Origin: Oscillatoriales cyanobacterium PMM_0019
Lineage (GTDB): Bacteria > Cyanobacteriota > Cyanobacteriia > Cyanobacteriales > CASBRB01
Assembly (NCBI GenBank): GCA_949127975.1
Contig: CASBRB010000290.1
Location: 1-34,524, forward strand
Length of the DNA stretch: 34,524 nucleotides
Reading direction: 5' to 3'
Shown here: piece after piece, positions 12,601-21,716 of the stretch
Layout: each line of letters opens with the position of its first letter
Numbering within the stretch: position 1 is the first letter of the stretch
Program-made: the position numbers and the translations under genes
Notes under the pieces: generated by a model
The model's database searches: none
The model's input: the letters and a program-made list of their open reading frames with translations, nothing else
Told to the model about the DNA's origin: nothing

Positions 12601-15313
12601 CTCCGGCTATCAATTTGGCAAACTGGGGTTGAGCCTTTTGGAACGGTTCAATGCCAAAGACCTAAAAGCCAAGACATTACTGGTATTTAATACCTTTGTA
12701 AAACCTTGGCAGGATGGTGTAAGAGAAACATTACAACCTGCCATTGATGGATATCAAATAGGCTTGGAAACTGGAGATTTAGAATATGCTGCATACTCGG
12801 CACTCACTCACAGTTACCATTCATATTTTGCGGGAGCTGAACTGGTGGCAGCGGAACGAGAAATGGCAAAATATAGTAATGCTATAGCTCAAATTAAGCA
12901 ACAAACAGCGCTTAATTACAATGAATTATATCGCCAAGCAGCCTTAAGGTTAATCAACGGGGTCGAAGTAACCAGTGGCAATGGGCAAGATGAATTACAG
13001 GATAGAAACTTGGCTTGTAGGTTATATTCCAGGCAACTTATCCTCGGTTATTTATTTGAGGAGTACGATCGAGCCCTATCAAATGCCATAATAGCAGAAA
13101 AGTATTTAGATGGTGTGACATCTTCCCTAGATTTTGCTATATTCCATTTCTACGATTCCCTAACTAGGCTGGCGGTGTTTGCTGATGCGTCAAAGTTGGA
13201 ACAAAAGCGCATTCTCCGAAAGGTAAAAGCAAATCAGAAAAAAATGCAGCGCTGGGCGCATCATGCTCCCATGAATTTTTTGCATAAATTTTATCTGGTG
13301 GAGGCAGAACGACACCGGGTTCTCGGTGAACATACTCTAGCAATAGAATATTACGATCGAGCCATTGAAAACGCGAGATTACATGAATATATCAATGAAG
13401 AAGCTCTAAGTCATGAACTAGCGGCGAAGTTTTATCTGGCAAAAGGCAAAGCTAAAATTGCCCAAGTCTATATCCTAGATGCCCGTTATTGTTATCTCCG
13501 CTGGGGTGCAACTGCTAAAGTAAGAGATTTAGAAGCGCGATATCCCCAATTGCTGGAACGAGCCTGTGAGTTTACTTCCACAATCACAACGGCAAGCGGT
13601 AGTTCAGAAACACTGGACTTGACGACTGTGATGAAAGCATCCCTTGCCATTTCCAGTGAAATATTTCTGGATAAGTTACTGGCAACATTGATGAAAATTC
13701 TCATCGAGAATGCTGGGGCACAGAAAGGCTACCTGATTTTAGAAACTAACGGCAAACTAATGATAGAAGCGTCAGGGGCAGTAGATACTGATAGCGTCAC
13801 TGTGTTGCAGTCAATCCCCATAGAAAGCAGTCAGGCAGTTTCAGCAAGTATCATCAACTATGTCGCCCGCACGAAGGAAAGTGCGATCTTGAATGATGCC
13901 ACAGGTGTTGGCTCTTTTACCAACGATCCCTACATTATTGAGAAACAGCCTAAGTCGGTTCTGTGCTATCCTATCCAAACTCAAGGCAAGCTTACTGGGT
14001 TACTATACCTAGAGAATAATCTCACCACAGGTGCGTTTACTCCCGACAGATTAGAAGTTTTGAAACTGCTGAGTTCTCACGTTGCAATCTCCCTAGAAAA
14101 TGCTCGGCTGTATGAGCAACTAGAAGATTATTCGCGGACATTAGAGGTGAAAGTCGAAGAACGCACCCAAGAATTGCAACAGGAAATTCAGGAGCGCATC
14201 TCAGCAGAAGCTGCACTAAGACTTTCAGAAGAAAAGTTTTCCAAAGCTTTTCGTTCCACTCCTGCTGCAATCAGTATTAGCACCCTCACAAATGGACGCT
14301 TTATTGAGGTGAACGACAGCTTTCTGAGCTTAACTGGTTATTGCCTGGAAGAAGTTATTGGTCATACTAGCATTGAGTTGAATATTTGGGCTAATCCAGA
14401 AGATCGTAACCTATTTATGCAGGTGTTGCAGCAACAGGGAATTGTTCGCAACTACGAAGTTGAGTTCCGCACCAAGTCAGGTGAATCTAAGATAGTGTTA
14501 CTCTCAGCAGAGTTGATCGCCCTTGATGGTACCCTGTGTCTTCTCAATATCGCTAACGACATAACCTACCGCATACAGGCTGAAGAAGAAATCCGCAAGG
14601 CGCTGTCAAAGGAAAGAGAATATATTGAATTGAAGTCTCACTTTATTTCAATGGCTTCTCACGAGTTGCGCACCCCCTTGACAACAATTTTAACTTCTAG
14701 CGATATCCTCAAACATTACTCTCATAAAATAAAAGAAGGGAAAAAACTGGATTACCTGAATAAAATTCAAGAACAAGTAAGAAATATGACTGGATTGTTG
14801 GATGATATCTTGTTTGTTGGCAAAGCAGAATCGGGACGCATGCAATTCAATCCGTTGCCACTCAATTTGTCAGAATTTTCTCGCGAAATTATCTCAGATA
14901 TTGAACTGACAGACAACAAAAAACACACCTTCTGTTTTGATTTTCAGGGAGAAAGTTCGACTGTTGAGATGGATGAAAAGCTGGTACGGAAGTTCCTCAC
15001 CAATTTGCTCTCTAATGCGGTAAAATACTCGCCTAAAGGTGGCATGGTTCAGTTACAGGTGGTTTGTGAAAATAACCAGGCTATTTTTAAAATTAGAGAC
15101 GAAGGAATTGGAATTCCGGCATCGGATAGAGAACGCCTATTTGAGGTATTCCATCGAGCCAGTAATGTCGGTAAAATCTCTGGGACAGGACTCGGCATGT
15201 CGATCGTCAAGCAGGCTGTAGGATTGCATGGGGGAACTATAAGTTTTGAGAGTGAAGAAGGGGTGGGGACAACTTTTATTGTTTGTGTGCCAACCACAAC
15301 AGTCGGTTTGTGA
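9677..15313 (+). CDS. multi-domain Ser/Thr protein kinase - AAA/ATPase - GAF - PAS - histidine kinase hybrid
   Basis: 1878 aa. STK motifs HKDINPDNIVV and IDFGIA; P-loop VSGYSGIGKSALVQ with VIFLDDLQWAD; GAF (LYLENNLTTGAFTPDRLEVLKLLSSHVAISLENARLYEQ); PAS (GRFIEVNDSFLSLTGYCLEEVIG); HisKA FISMASHELRTPLT; HATPase GTGLGMSIVKQAVGLHGG. Confidence 0.95.
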   Translation: MNAIPNYQILAQIYESASSLVYRGLRHLDGKPVILKILNQEYPTPEARARFRLEYDIICNLNIEGVIRAYGLENYQHSLMMILEDFGGEALAKLIAYRSLTLVEVLNIGVRIAEILGDIHAVNIIHKDINPDNIVVNLDPTQVKIIDFGIATLLSWENSTIKNPNVLEGTLAYMWPEQTGRMNRGLDYRTDFYSLGVTLYELLTHQRPFQTNDAMELVHCHIAKQPVPPHLVNLEIPKVVSDIVMKLLAKNAEDRYQSADGMAADLHSCLFQLQDNDRIVEFPLGHQDISDKFQIPQKLYGRQQQVKTLLKAFEHVSHIGGSEMMLVSGYSGIGKSALVQEIYKPITEQRGYFISGKFDQYQRNIPYSAVVIAFQSLVRQLLTESECQLEQWKQKILAAVGDNGEIIIDVIPEVELIVGIQPAVVELGPTESQNRFNLVFKNFIRVFCQPEHPLVIFLDDLQWADSATLKLIELMMTDAQTQYLFLIGAYRDNEVSPTHPLTIALDILGKQDVIVNQIILSPLELENITQLIAETLHSDSQTVLPLAELVLSKTQGNPFFVNQFLYTLYQSKLIAFNRTSPQCSLTKEGITGVWQWDIEQIKAMGITDNVVELMLVKVKKLPESTQQVLQLAACIGNQFDLKTLFIVNEKSQLETAKELGAAIQEGLIVTLGNNYKLFPRGMQDIFNNLIVTYKFLHDRVQQAAYSLIPEERKQVVHRKVGQLLLRNTTPDKREEKIFDIVNHLNFGIELINSESERNELAQLNLIAGKKAKLSTAYEPALRYLNVGMELLGADSWQKYYDLTLALYVEATEVAYLCTYFDEIDRLAAVVLKQAKTLLDKVKVYEVKIQAFIVQNKLVEAVNTALPVLKLLGVKFPSQPSKLHILLGMQQTKLALTGKRIERLIDLPEMTDPHKLAAMRLASSVFSAAYLAVPELFPLFVFKLVNLSIKYGNAPISAYVYACYGIILCGVVFDIDSGYQFGKLGLSLLERFNAKDLKAKTLLVFNTFVKPWQDGVRETLQPAIDGYQIGLETGDLEYAAYSALTHSYHSYFAGAELVAAEREMAKYSNAIAQIKQQTALNYNELYRQAALRLINGVEVTSGNGQDELQDRNLACRLYSRQLILGYLFEEYDRALSNAIIAEKYLDGVTSSLDFAIFHFYDSLTRLAVFADASKLEQKRILRKVKANQKKMQRWAHHAPMNFLHKFYLVEAERHRVLGEHTLAIEYYDRAIENARLHEYINEEALSHELAAKFYLAKGKAKIAQVYILDARYCYLRWGATAKVRDLEARYPQLLERACEFTSTITTASGSSETLDLTTVMKASLAISSEIFLDKLLATLMKILIENAGAQKGYLILETNGKLMIEASGAVDTDSVTVLQSIPIESSQAVSASIINYVARTKESAILNDATGVGSFTNDPYIIEKQPKSVLCYPIQTQGKLTGLLYLENNLTTGAFTPDRLEVLKLLSSHVAISLENARLYEQLEDYSRTLEVKVEERTQELQQEIQERISAEAALRLSEEKFSKAFRSTPAAISISTLTNGRFIEVNDSFLSLTGYCLEEVIGHTSIELNIWANPEDRNLFMQVLQQQGIVRNYEVEFRTKSGESKIVLLSAELIALDGTLCLLNIANDITYRIQAEEEIRKALSKEREYIELKSHFISMASHELRTPLTTILTSSDILKHYSHKIKEGKKLDYLNKIQEQVRNMTGLLDDILFVGKAESGRMQFNPLPLNLSEFSREIISDIELTDNKKHTFCFDFQGESSTVEMDEKLVRKFLTNLLSNAVKYSPKGGMVQLQVVCENNQAIFKIRDEGIGIPASDRERLFEVFHRASNVGKISGTGLGMSIVKQAVGLHGGTISFESEEGVGTTFIVCVPTTTVGL

Positions 15314-15437
15314 CCTTGCGTTAAATAACTTAACATATCGATACAAAAAAACATAAAAATTTAAGGATAATTTTGGTTTAGGTACAAAAATATAATGTAT
15401 TTTTAGTTTTAAAACTATCAAGTAATTTAAAAAAATT

Positions 15438-17162
15438 ATGGTTTTGCACGTCATAACTAGCATCAGCGTCAATATGCCAATGCTGTGGTCGATAATTTTG
15501 GCACAAGCAAGGCCAAGGCCAAATCGACTAGGGACACCTAGCCCGGCAGAAACAGAAATTTTAGCAGGGCTTGGGATTAGTGTCGGCCCATTGCTCATAA
15601 ATGTTATTGGCGCGATCCTTATTTTGGTGATTGGCTGGATAGTAGCCATCATTGCCGCCTCAGTAACGAGGGGACTGCTGAACCGCACCAACCTGGATAA
15701 CCGACTTGCCGCCTGGGTTACCGGACGCCACGATGCAGAATCTGCTCCACCAATAGAGAAATGGGCTTCGAGCTTCGTGTTCTGGCTGATCATGATCTTG
15801 GTTTTGGTAGCTTTTTTAGAAAAGCTTCAACTAACGGTCGTTTCCCAGCCGTTGAATAATTTTGTTAACCAAATCCTCAGCTTCTTGCCTAAGTTAGGGG
15901 GTGCTGCCATTCTCTTAGGAGTTGCCTGGGTGTTAGCCACAGTCGTCAAGCTGGTGGTGACGCGGGCCCTGCAAGCCTTTGGTTTAGATGAGCGTTTGAA
16001 TCAGCAAACGGGTGAGCGCAGTCAGCCAGAGCAATTAGCCCTCTCGCAAACTTTGGCAAATACGCTGTACTGGTTTATCTTTCTACTGTTCTTGCCATCT
16101 ATCTTGAGTACGCTAGAGTTGCAGGGAACACTGCAACCAGTGCAGGCGCTGCTCAACGAAATCCTGGCGATCCTGCCGAATATTTTGGCAGCAGTGGTAA
16201 TTGGCTTTGCTGGATGGCTAGTCGCTCAGATTGTACGTCGGATTGTAACGAATTTGCTGGCGGCTACGGGCACTGACCAAATAGGTAGAAGGTTTGGACT
16301 CAGTCAGACGACTGGCGGTCAATCTCTTTCCTGGATTATCGGTACGATCGTCTATGTTTTGATTTTGATCCCGACAGCGATCGCTGCACTTAACGCCCTA
16401 AAAATTCAGGCAATTTCTGCCCCAGCCACGGCGATGTTGCAGCAGATTCTGACAACCATCCCCCAAATATTGACAGCAGGGTTAATTCTAGCATTTGCTT
16501 ATTTTCTGGGGAAATTTATCTCAGATGTAGTCAGGAGTATTCTCACGGGGCTTGGCTTCAACAACATTTTCTACTGGCTAGGCTTGCAAGCACAACCCTA
16601 CGTGTATATTGTACCTACACCCCCTCCCCCTGTTGATTCATATGTAGAAGCAAGCGTGCCTCCCGCATCTGAACATGCACTTGTTCACAGAACACCAACC
16701 GTAACCAACCGAACCCCCTCAGAAATCGCTGGGATTGTGGTACTTGTCGGCATCATGCTGTTCGCGACAGTAGCGGCAACTAACGTTCTCCAAATTCCGG
16801 CACTGACTGCACTTGTAAGCGGCATTACAGTAGGATTAGGTCACGTCCTCGCTGGTATAGTGGTGTTTGCAGTTGGTCTTTACCTCGCTAACTTAGCTTT
16901 CAACCTCATTACCAGCACAGGCACTCGCCAAGCACGGATACTGGGACAAACAGCTCGGATATCCATTATTATTCTGGTGTCAGCAATGGCGCTGCAACAG
17001 ATGGGGATTGCCAGCGACATTGTCAAATTAGCGTTTGGACTGTTAATGGGAGCAATTGCTGTAGCTATAGCGCTGGCATTCGGTTTAGGCAGCCGCGATA
17101 TTGCTGCGGCTCAAATTCGGGAATGGGTGGCATCTTTTAAAGAGGAAAAGCCACCCCATTGA
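15438..17162 (+). CDS. MscS-like / conserved TM-helix mechanosensitive channel protein
   Basis: 574 aa, many TM segments; repeats like ILAVVVIGFAGWLVAQIVRRIVTNLLAATGTDQIGRRFGL and C-terminal VAIALAFGLGSRDIAAAQIREW typical of cyanobacterial TM-helix repeat proteins. Confidence 0.8.
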   Translation: MVLHVITSISVNMPMLWSIILAQARPRPNRLGTPSPAETEILAGLGISVGPLLINVIGAILILVIGWIVAIIAASVTRGLLNRTNLDNRLAAWVTGRHDAESAPPIEKWASSFVFWLIMILVLVAFLEKLQLTVVSQPLNNFVNQILSFLPKLGGAAILLGVAWVLATVVKLVVTRALQAFGLDERLNQQTGERSQPEQLALSQTLANTLYWFIFLLFLPSILSTLELQGTLQPVQALLNEILAILPNILAAVVIGFAGWLVAQIVRRIVTNLLAATGTDQIGRRFGLSQTTGGQSLSWIIGTIVYVLILIPTAIAALNALKIQAISAPATAMLQQILTTIPQILTAGLILAFAYFLGKFISDVVRSILTGLGFNNIFYWLGLQAQPYVYIVPTPPPPVDSYVEASVPPASEHALVHRTPTVTNRTPSEIAGIVVLVGIMLFATVAATNVLQIPALTALVSGITVGLGHVLAGIVVFAVGLYLANLAFNLITSTGTRQARILGQTARISIIILVSAMALQQMGIASDIVKLAFGLLMGAIAVAIALAFGLGSRDIAAAQIREWVASFKEEKPPH

Positions 17163-17167
17163 ATGAA

Positions 17168-17216
<49 letters not shown>

Positions 17217-17223
17217 AGGGATG

Positions 17224-17256
17224 TTCTCGTTCCCAGGCTCTGCCTGGGAACGAGAA
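17224..17256 (+). repeat. perfect palindromic hairpin (15-bp arms, 3-nt loop)
   Basis: TTCTCGTTCCCAGGC TCT GCCTGGGAACGAGAA. Confidence 0.95.
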
Positions 17257-17291
17257 AAAGTCCTGTAGGCGTAAAAAAACTATGAGTGTGA

Positions 17292-17317
17292 ACCGGCATA
17301 TTGTCGGTTTTTTTGTT
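17292..17317 (+). terminator. probable intrinsic terminator after the channel gene
   Basis: ACCGGCA-TAT-TGTCGGT stem-loop followed by a T run (ttttttttg). Confidence 0.6.
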
Positions 17318-17326
17318 TTTTTAAAC

Positions 17327-17415
17327 AGGACTTACGCGCTGCCTATATATATAGCGGGTTCGTAGGGGCAAACCCCCTGTGGTTGCCCCTATATATGCCA
17401 GTGTGCGTAATTCCT
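17327..17415 (+). mobile_element. MITE-like palindromic element, copy A
   Basis: AGGACTTACGCGCTG...GTTCGTAGGGGCAAACCCCCTGTGGTTGCCCCTATATATGCCAGTGTGCGTAATTCCT; matches copy at 34414-34500 and a partial copy at 22977-23032. Confidence 0.8.
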
Positions 17416-17430
17416 ATTAATATTAAAGTT

Positions 17431-18243
17431 ATGTCACCCTCTCCTACTCCCCCGAAAATTTTTCAAGTCGATGCCTTATCGGTGCGACTTTACAACCAAC
17501 AAGCTGAAATGGTTCGTGATGTGGCGCGACTGGCACAAAATTATTTGCTTCACAAAATCAGTCAACAAGGTACCGCAGCAGTAATCTTGGCGACGGGCAA
17601 TTCCCAAATCCAGTTTCTCGAAGCTTTGATTGCATTGGGGAGTGTGGATTGGTCAAAAATTACCCTTTTTCATCTGGACGAATATCTGGGAATTGATGCC
17701 AACCATCCTGCTAGTTTTCGTCGATATATGCGTGAACGGGTGGAGAAGAGGGTGCAGCCTAAGCAGTTTCAATATATAGCAGGCGACGCGATGCAACCGT
17801 TGGCTGAATGCGCGAGGTACGCTAAACTATTACAAGCTCAACCGATCGATCTTTGTTGCCTCGGTATTGGCGACAATGGACATTTAGCTTTTAACGAGCC
17901 ATCTGTGGCTGATTTCAAAGATCCTCACAGCGTGAAACTGGTAAAGCTAGACAAGGCTACACGCCAGCAACAGGTAAATCAGGGTCATTTCCCGACTATT
18001 GACGCCGTGCCGCAATATGCTTTTACTTTAACTATCCCGATGATTTGTGCTGCTAAAAAAATCCTCTGTCTCGCACCAGAAAAACGCAAAGCGTCTGTGG
18101 TGAAAGAGGTGTTGCAGGGAGCGATTAGCACTAGCTACCCTGCTTCAATACTCCGGACACAAGCTCAGGCGATGTTATTTCTCGATACCGATTCGGCTAG
18201 TTTGTTAGCCATACCACACCCCTCAAAACTCAAGAATGATTAA
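17431..18243 (+). CDS. nagB: glucosamine-6-phosphate deaminase / isomerase family
   Basis: ORF track 17383..18243; likely ATG at 17431. LATGNSQIQFLEAL, FHLDEYLGI, CCLGIGDNGHLAFNEP. Confidence 0.9.
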   Translation: MSPSPTPPKIFQVDALSVRLYNQQAEMVRDVARLAQNYLLHKISQQGTAAVILATGNSQIQFLEALIALGSVDWSKITLFHLDEYLGIDANHPASFRRYMRERVEKRVQPKQFQYIAGDAMQPLAECARYAKLLQAQPIDLCCLGIGDNGHLAFNEPSVADFKDPHSVKLVKLDKATRQQQVNQGHFPTIDAVPQYAFTLTIPMICAAKKILCLAPEKRKASVVKEVLQGAISTSYPASILRTQAQAMLFLDTDSASLLAIPHPSKLKND

Positions 18244-18438
18244 GTGTCCCCCGATGGCAAAGCTGGCAGTTAAACTGATTGATATTGAGTTCGATCGCTA
18301 ACCCCAATATAAATACCCGCGAAAAATATGGACGTAAAGCTCAAGAGCGATCGCCAGCTATATCATTTTGATGGCATAAAGGCGGCAGGAGAGACATTAA
18401 ACCTTTTTGCCTTGAATATGGGCATCTTTTCCGGGAGG

Positions 18439-18474
<36 letters not shown>

Positions 18475-18475
18475 T

Positions 18476-19561
18476 TCATTCATCATCTAGTCCCTGTAGC
18501 CCAGAGACTTTTGTGTTGCCTAATTTCTGTTTTTTCAACCAAGAAAACGCACTGCAACTGCCTACTATCAACAAACCTAAACTAGCAGAGGGGTTAAAAG
18601 GTACAGCATTGCTGGTAAACACCTCTACTCGATTGTTACCTCTATCAGTAACATAAATATTCCCACCACCATTTACGGCAACACCGAACGGTGTATTAAA
18701 CTGCCCGTTGCCAGTGCCTAGGTTACCGAATGCACTTTGAAAGTTACCACTACTATCAAACGTCTCTATCCGATTGTTATTGGTATTAGCAACATAGACA
18801 TTACCCTGACTGTCTAACCCCACACTAATTGGCTGATTTAACTGCCCGTTGCCAGTGCCTAGGCTACCGAATGCACTTTGAAAGTTACCACTACTATCAA
18901 ATTTTTCTACGCGGTTGTTACCAGTATCCGCAACATAGATATTCCCACTACTGTCTGCGGCAATACCGGATGGTCCACTAAACTGCCCGTTGCCAGTGCC
19001 TAGGCTACCGAACGCAATTTGAAAATTACCACTACTATCAAATTTTTCTACACGGTTGTTATCAGTATCAGCAACATAGATATTCCCCCCTTTGTCTAAA
19101 GCAATACCCAATGGGTTACTAAACTGCCCATTACCGATGCCACTGGTACCGAATGTTGATTGAACGTTACCATTACTATCAAGTTTCACTACGCGGTTGT
19201 CTTGGCTATCCGTAACATAAGTATTTCCTCCATTGTCTGCTGCAATACCAAATGGCACATTAAACGAGCCAAAATCTGTTCCCTGGCTCGTGAATAACTG
19301 GCTACCAAATGCACTTTTAAAGTTACCACTACTATCAAATTTCTCCACGCGATTGTTAAGGCTATCAACCACATAGACATTTCCTCCAGAGTCTAGGGCA
19401 ATACCGGAGGGGGCATTAAACTGCCCGTCGCCGCTCCCCATGCTACCCAAGGTGCTGGAGAAACTAACCCCAGCGGCTGTTCCTGGTGTTTCTAATGTCA
19501 ATACTACGAAAAATGGTACAGATATACCACACAGACCAACCAGTAGCTTTTTTAATTGCAT
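18476..19561 (-). CDS. secreted NHL-repeat (beta-propeller) protein with a PEP-CTERM-like C-terminus
   Basis: Signal peptide MQLKKLLVGLCGISVPFFVVLTLETPGTAA; about 6 repeats of GNGQFN.P.GIA.D..GNIYVADT.NNRVEKFDSSGNFQ; C-term VPFNPSASLGLLIVGSCSAFSWLKKQK resembles cyanobacterial exosortase sorting tails. Confidence 0.88.
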   Translation of the reverse strand: MQLKKLLVGLCGISVPFFVVLTLETPGTAAGVSFSSTLGSMGSGDGQFNAPSGIALDSGGNVYVVDSLNNRVEKFDSSGNFKSAFGSQLFTSQGTDFGSFNVPFGIAADNGGNTYVTDSQDNRVVKLDSNGNVQSTFGTSGIGNGQFSNPLGIALDKGGNIYVADTDNNRVEKFDSSGNFQIAFGSLGTGNGQFSGPSGIAADSSGNIYVADTGNNRVEKFDSSGNFQSAFGSLGTGNGQLNQPISVGLDSQGNVYVANTNNNRIETFDSSGNFQSAFGNLGTGNGQFNTPFGVAVNGGGNIYVTDRGNNRVEVFTSNAVPFNPSASLGLLIVGSCSAFSWLKKQKLGNTKVSGLQGLDDE

Positions 19562-19740
19562 AGTAAATCCCTAAGTAGTTACTTGGCTTAAATATATTTT
19601 CACCCTATCCCTCACTAATCCGGGGACAGTAGCACATTTTAACAGCAGAGTAGCGATCACACAACAATAGCTTATTGACGAATTTCTCGTGAATCCATTA
19701 CCCTCTCCCTCTCCCCTTGTCAGCACCCCATCCCCCCATC

Positions 19741-19989
19741 CTCACAAGGGTACGTTTTTAACATTTGGGATGAGATAAGACAAGGCGGACAAGGTGGACA
19801 AGGTGGACAAGGTAGAAAAGGTAGAAAAAATAGAAAATTTTACTTACTCGTCCTCTTTGTCATCAGTCGTAAGAAGTAAATTGGGAGGATTTGTCCATGA
19901 TTTCTGACGCATGAACCTCCTTGTCTACGTTCCTTCCTTGTCCTCCTTGTCTCGTCAAGACCCATTCGTAAAAAACGTACCCTTGTGAG
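19741..19989. mobile_element. 249-bp non-autonomous TIR element (MITE-like)
   Basis: Perfect 19-bp TIRs CTCACAAGGGTACGTTTTT (19741-19759) and its reverse complement (19971-19989), flanked by identical 11-bp ATCCCCCCATC (19730-19740 and 19990-20000). Confidence 0.85.
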
Positions 19990-20130
19990 ATCCCCCCATC
20001 GCCCCATAAAGTTGTCCCGCCGCTACCTGGTAGCCGGGGCAACGGAGTGGGCTGGTGAAAAGGAAATTGGAGGCTATGCCTCTAGAGGTGGCAGTAGCGG
20101 TGGAGGCAGAGCCTGGGAACGAGAAAAATA

Positions 20131-20149
20131 AGGAGTCAGGAGTCAGGAG
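20131..20149 (+). repeat. short heptamer array (about 2.5 units AGGAGTC)
   Basis: aggagtcaggagtcaggagc immediately after a GCAGAGCCTGGGAACGAG palindrome half. Confidence 0.8.
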
Positions 20150-20232
20150 CCCTTTTTGCTTCATCTCACTTTTGAGCGTTGCTCCCCTTAAATTTGGTGT
20201 TAGAATCAAACGGTCGATCGGGAGTTTGAGCC

Positions 20233-20820
20233 ATGCAGACCAAAACACAACAACGCTACTACACTCCAGAAGAATATCTGGGAATTGAAGAAGTTGCTGA
20301 GTTTAAAAGTGAATACCGAGGTGGAGAAATAGTCCCAATGACAGGTGCTTCGCTCGATCATAACCGGATTGCAGGTAAGGTTTATTCTACCTTGACCTCG
20401 GCTTTGAGCGGCCAGAGTTACGAGGTATTTATCGGCGATTTGCGCTTGTGGATACCCCAGGCTCGTCTCTACACTTATCCGGATGTAATGGTAATTGCAG
20501 GAAAACCTGTATTTTATAGCGATCGCACTGACACCATTACTAATCCGTTAATGATTTGTGAAGTCTTGTCCAAATCAACTATGAATTATGATAAAAGCGA
20601 GAAGTTTGATTATTATCGATCGCTCCCTGAATTCAGAGAATACATTACGATAGATCAATATAATTTTCACGTTCAACAGTATGCTAAAACCGCCGACAAT
20701 AAATGGTTATTAACAGATTATGACTCGGCTGAGGCAGTCTTATCACTGGATTCGGTAAATTTCCAAATTCAATTAAGTGAAATTTACCAGCGGGTAAATT
20801 TTAATCTCAGCGAACCATAA
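20233..20820 (+). CDS. Uma2-family (DUF820) putative endonuclease, copy 1
   Basis: YYTPEEYLGIEEVAEFKSEYRGGEIVPMTGAS...YPDVMVIAGKP...NPLMICEVLSKST..YDKSEKFDYYRSLPEFREYITIDQ. Confidence 0.93.
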   Translation: MQTKTQQRYYTPEEYLGIEEVAEFKSEYRGGEIVPMTGASLDHNRIAGKVYSTLTSALSGQSYEVFIGDLRLWIPQARLYTYPDVMVIAGKPVFYSDRTDTITNPLMICEVLSKSTMNYDKSEKFDYYRSLPEFREYITIDQYNFHVQQYAKTADNKWLLTDYDSAEAVLSLDSVNFQIQLSEIYQRVNFNLSEP

Positions 20821-20895
20821 ATTTGAAGAACTCATCGCATTTTATAAATCCATTTCACTTCAGAGCAGTATAAATAGATATGCGTGAATTTTTCG

Positions 20896-21675
20896 ATGAA
20901 AAACCAATTTGACCATAGTCATTCCCAAAGCTTTCTGGGTGCGAACAACCCTGCAAGTCAAAAAACCGCCATTATTCGCCTAGAAAATATTTCCAAGGTC
21001 TACGGCAGTGGCGAAACAGAGGTTAGTGCCCTAACCAGAGTCAACTTAATCATAGACCCTGGCGAGTATTGCTCAATCATGGGGGCTTCGGGTTCTGGTA
21101 AATCTACAGCTATGAATATTATCGGCTGTCTGGATAGACCTACCAGCGGTCGCTATTACTTGGATAGTGTGGATGTCTCCCAGCTAGAAGATGCCGAATT
21201 AGCTGGCATTCGTAATCTCAAACTAGGGTTTGTGTTTCAACAATTCCACCTGTTGCCCCAGCTAACAGCCCTAGAAAATGTCATGCTGCCGATGGTGTAT
21301 GCGGGTGTTAAAAGTGCCTCTAGACGCGATCGCGCAGTTGCAGCTCTCACCCGCGTTGGCTTAGACAACCGACTGCACAATAAACCTAATCAGCTTTCAG
21401 GAGGACAACAACAAAGGGTAGCGATCGCTCGTGCCATTGTCAACCGTCCCGTTTTACTGCTAGCCGACGAACCCACTGGCGCACTAGATTCACGCACCAC
21501 CCAGGAAGTAATGAACATCTTCACCGAGTTGAATGACAGCGGCATCACTATTGTCATGGTAACTCATGAACCAGATGTCGCCCGTCAGACTCGTCGCATC
21601 GTCTGGTTCCGTGATGGGCAGGTAGTGCATTCCCATCTAACACCCGAAGAAATTCACTCTGTCGCCGTCTCTTAA
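20896..21675 (+). CDS. ABC transporter ATP-binding protein (MacB/LolD-like)
   Basis: ORF track 20884..21675; likely ATG at 20896. Walker [11 protein letters not shown], signature LSGGQQQR, Walker [12 protein letters not shown]. Confidence 0.93.
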   Translation: MKNQFDHSHSQSFLGANNPASQKTAIIRLENISKVYGSGETEVSALTRVNLIIDPGEYCSIMGASGSGKSTAMNIIGCLDRPTSGRYYLDSVDVSQLEDAELAGIRNLKLGFVFQQFHLLPQLTALENVMLPMVYAGVKSASRRDRAVAALTRVGLDNRLHNKPNQLSGGQQQRVAIARAIVNRPVLLLADEPTGALDSRTTQEVMNIFTELNDSGITIVMVTHEPDVARQTRRIVWFRDGQVVHSHLTPEEIHSVAVS

Positions 21676-21716
21676 ATTTGGTGTTAGAATTAAACGGTCG
21701 ATCGGGAGTTTGAGCA

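Noticed and set aside
15137-15793. 218-aa minus-strand ORF spanning the kinase/channel gap
   Set aside because: Overlaps the 3' end of the kinase and the 5' part of the channel gene on the opposite strand; composition looks non-coding with no domain signal.
17383-17430. N-terminal extension of NagB (MPLYMPVCVIPINIKV) from the TTG start
   Set aside because: Encoded by the MITE copy; ATG at 17431 gives the normal start.
20055-20288. 77-aa plus-strand and 97-aa minus-strand ORFs upstream of the first Uma2 gene
   Set aside because: Run through palindromic and heptamer repeat sequence; no domain support.
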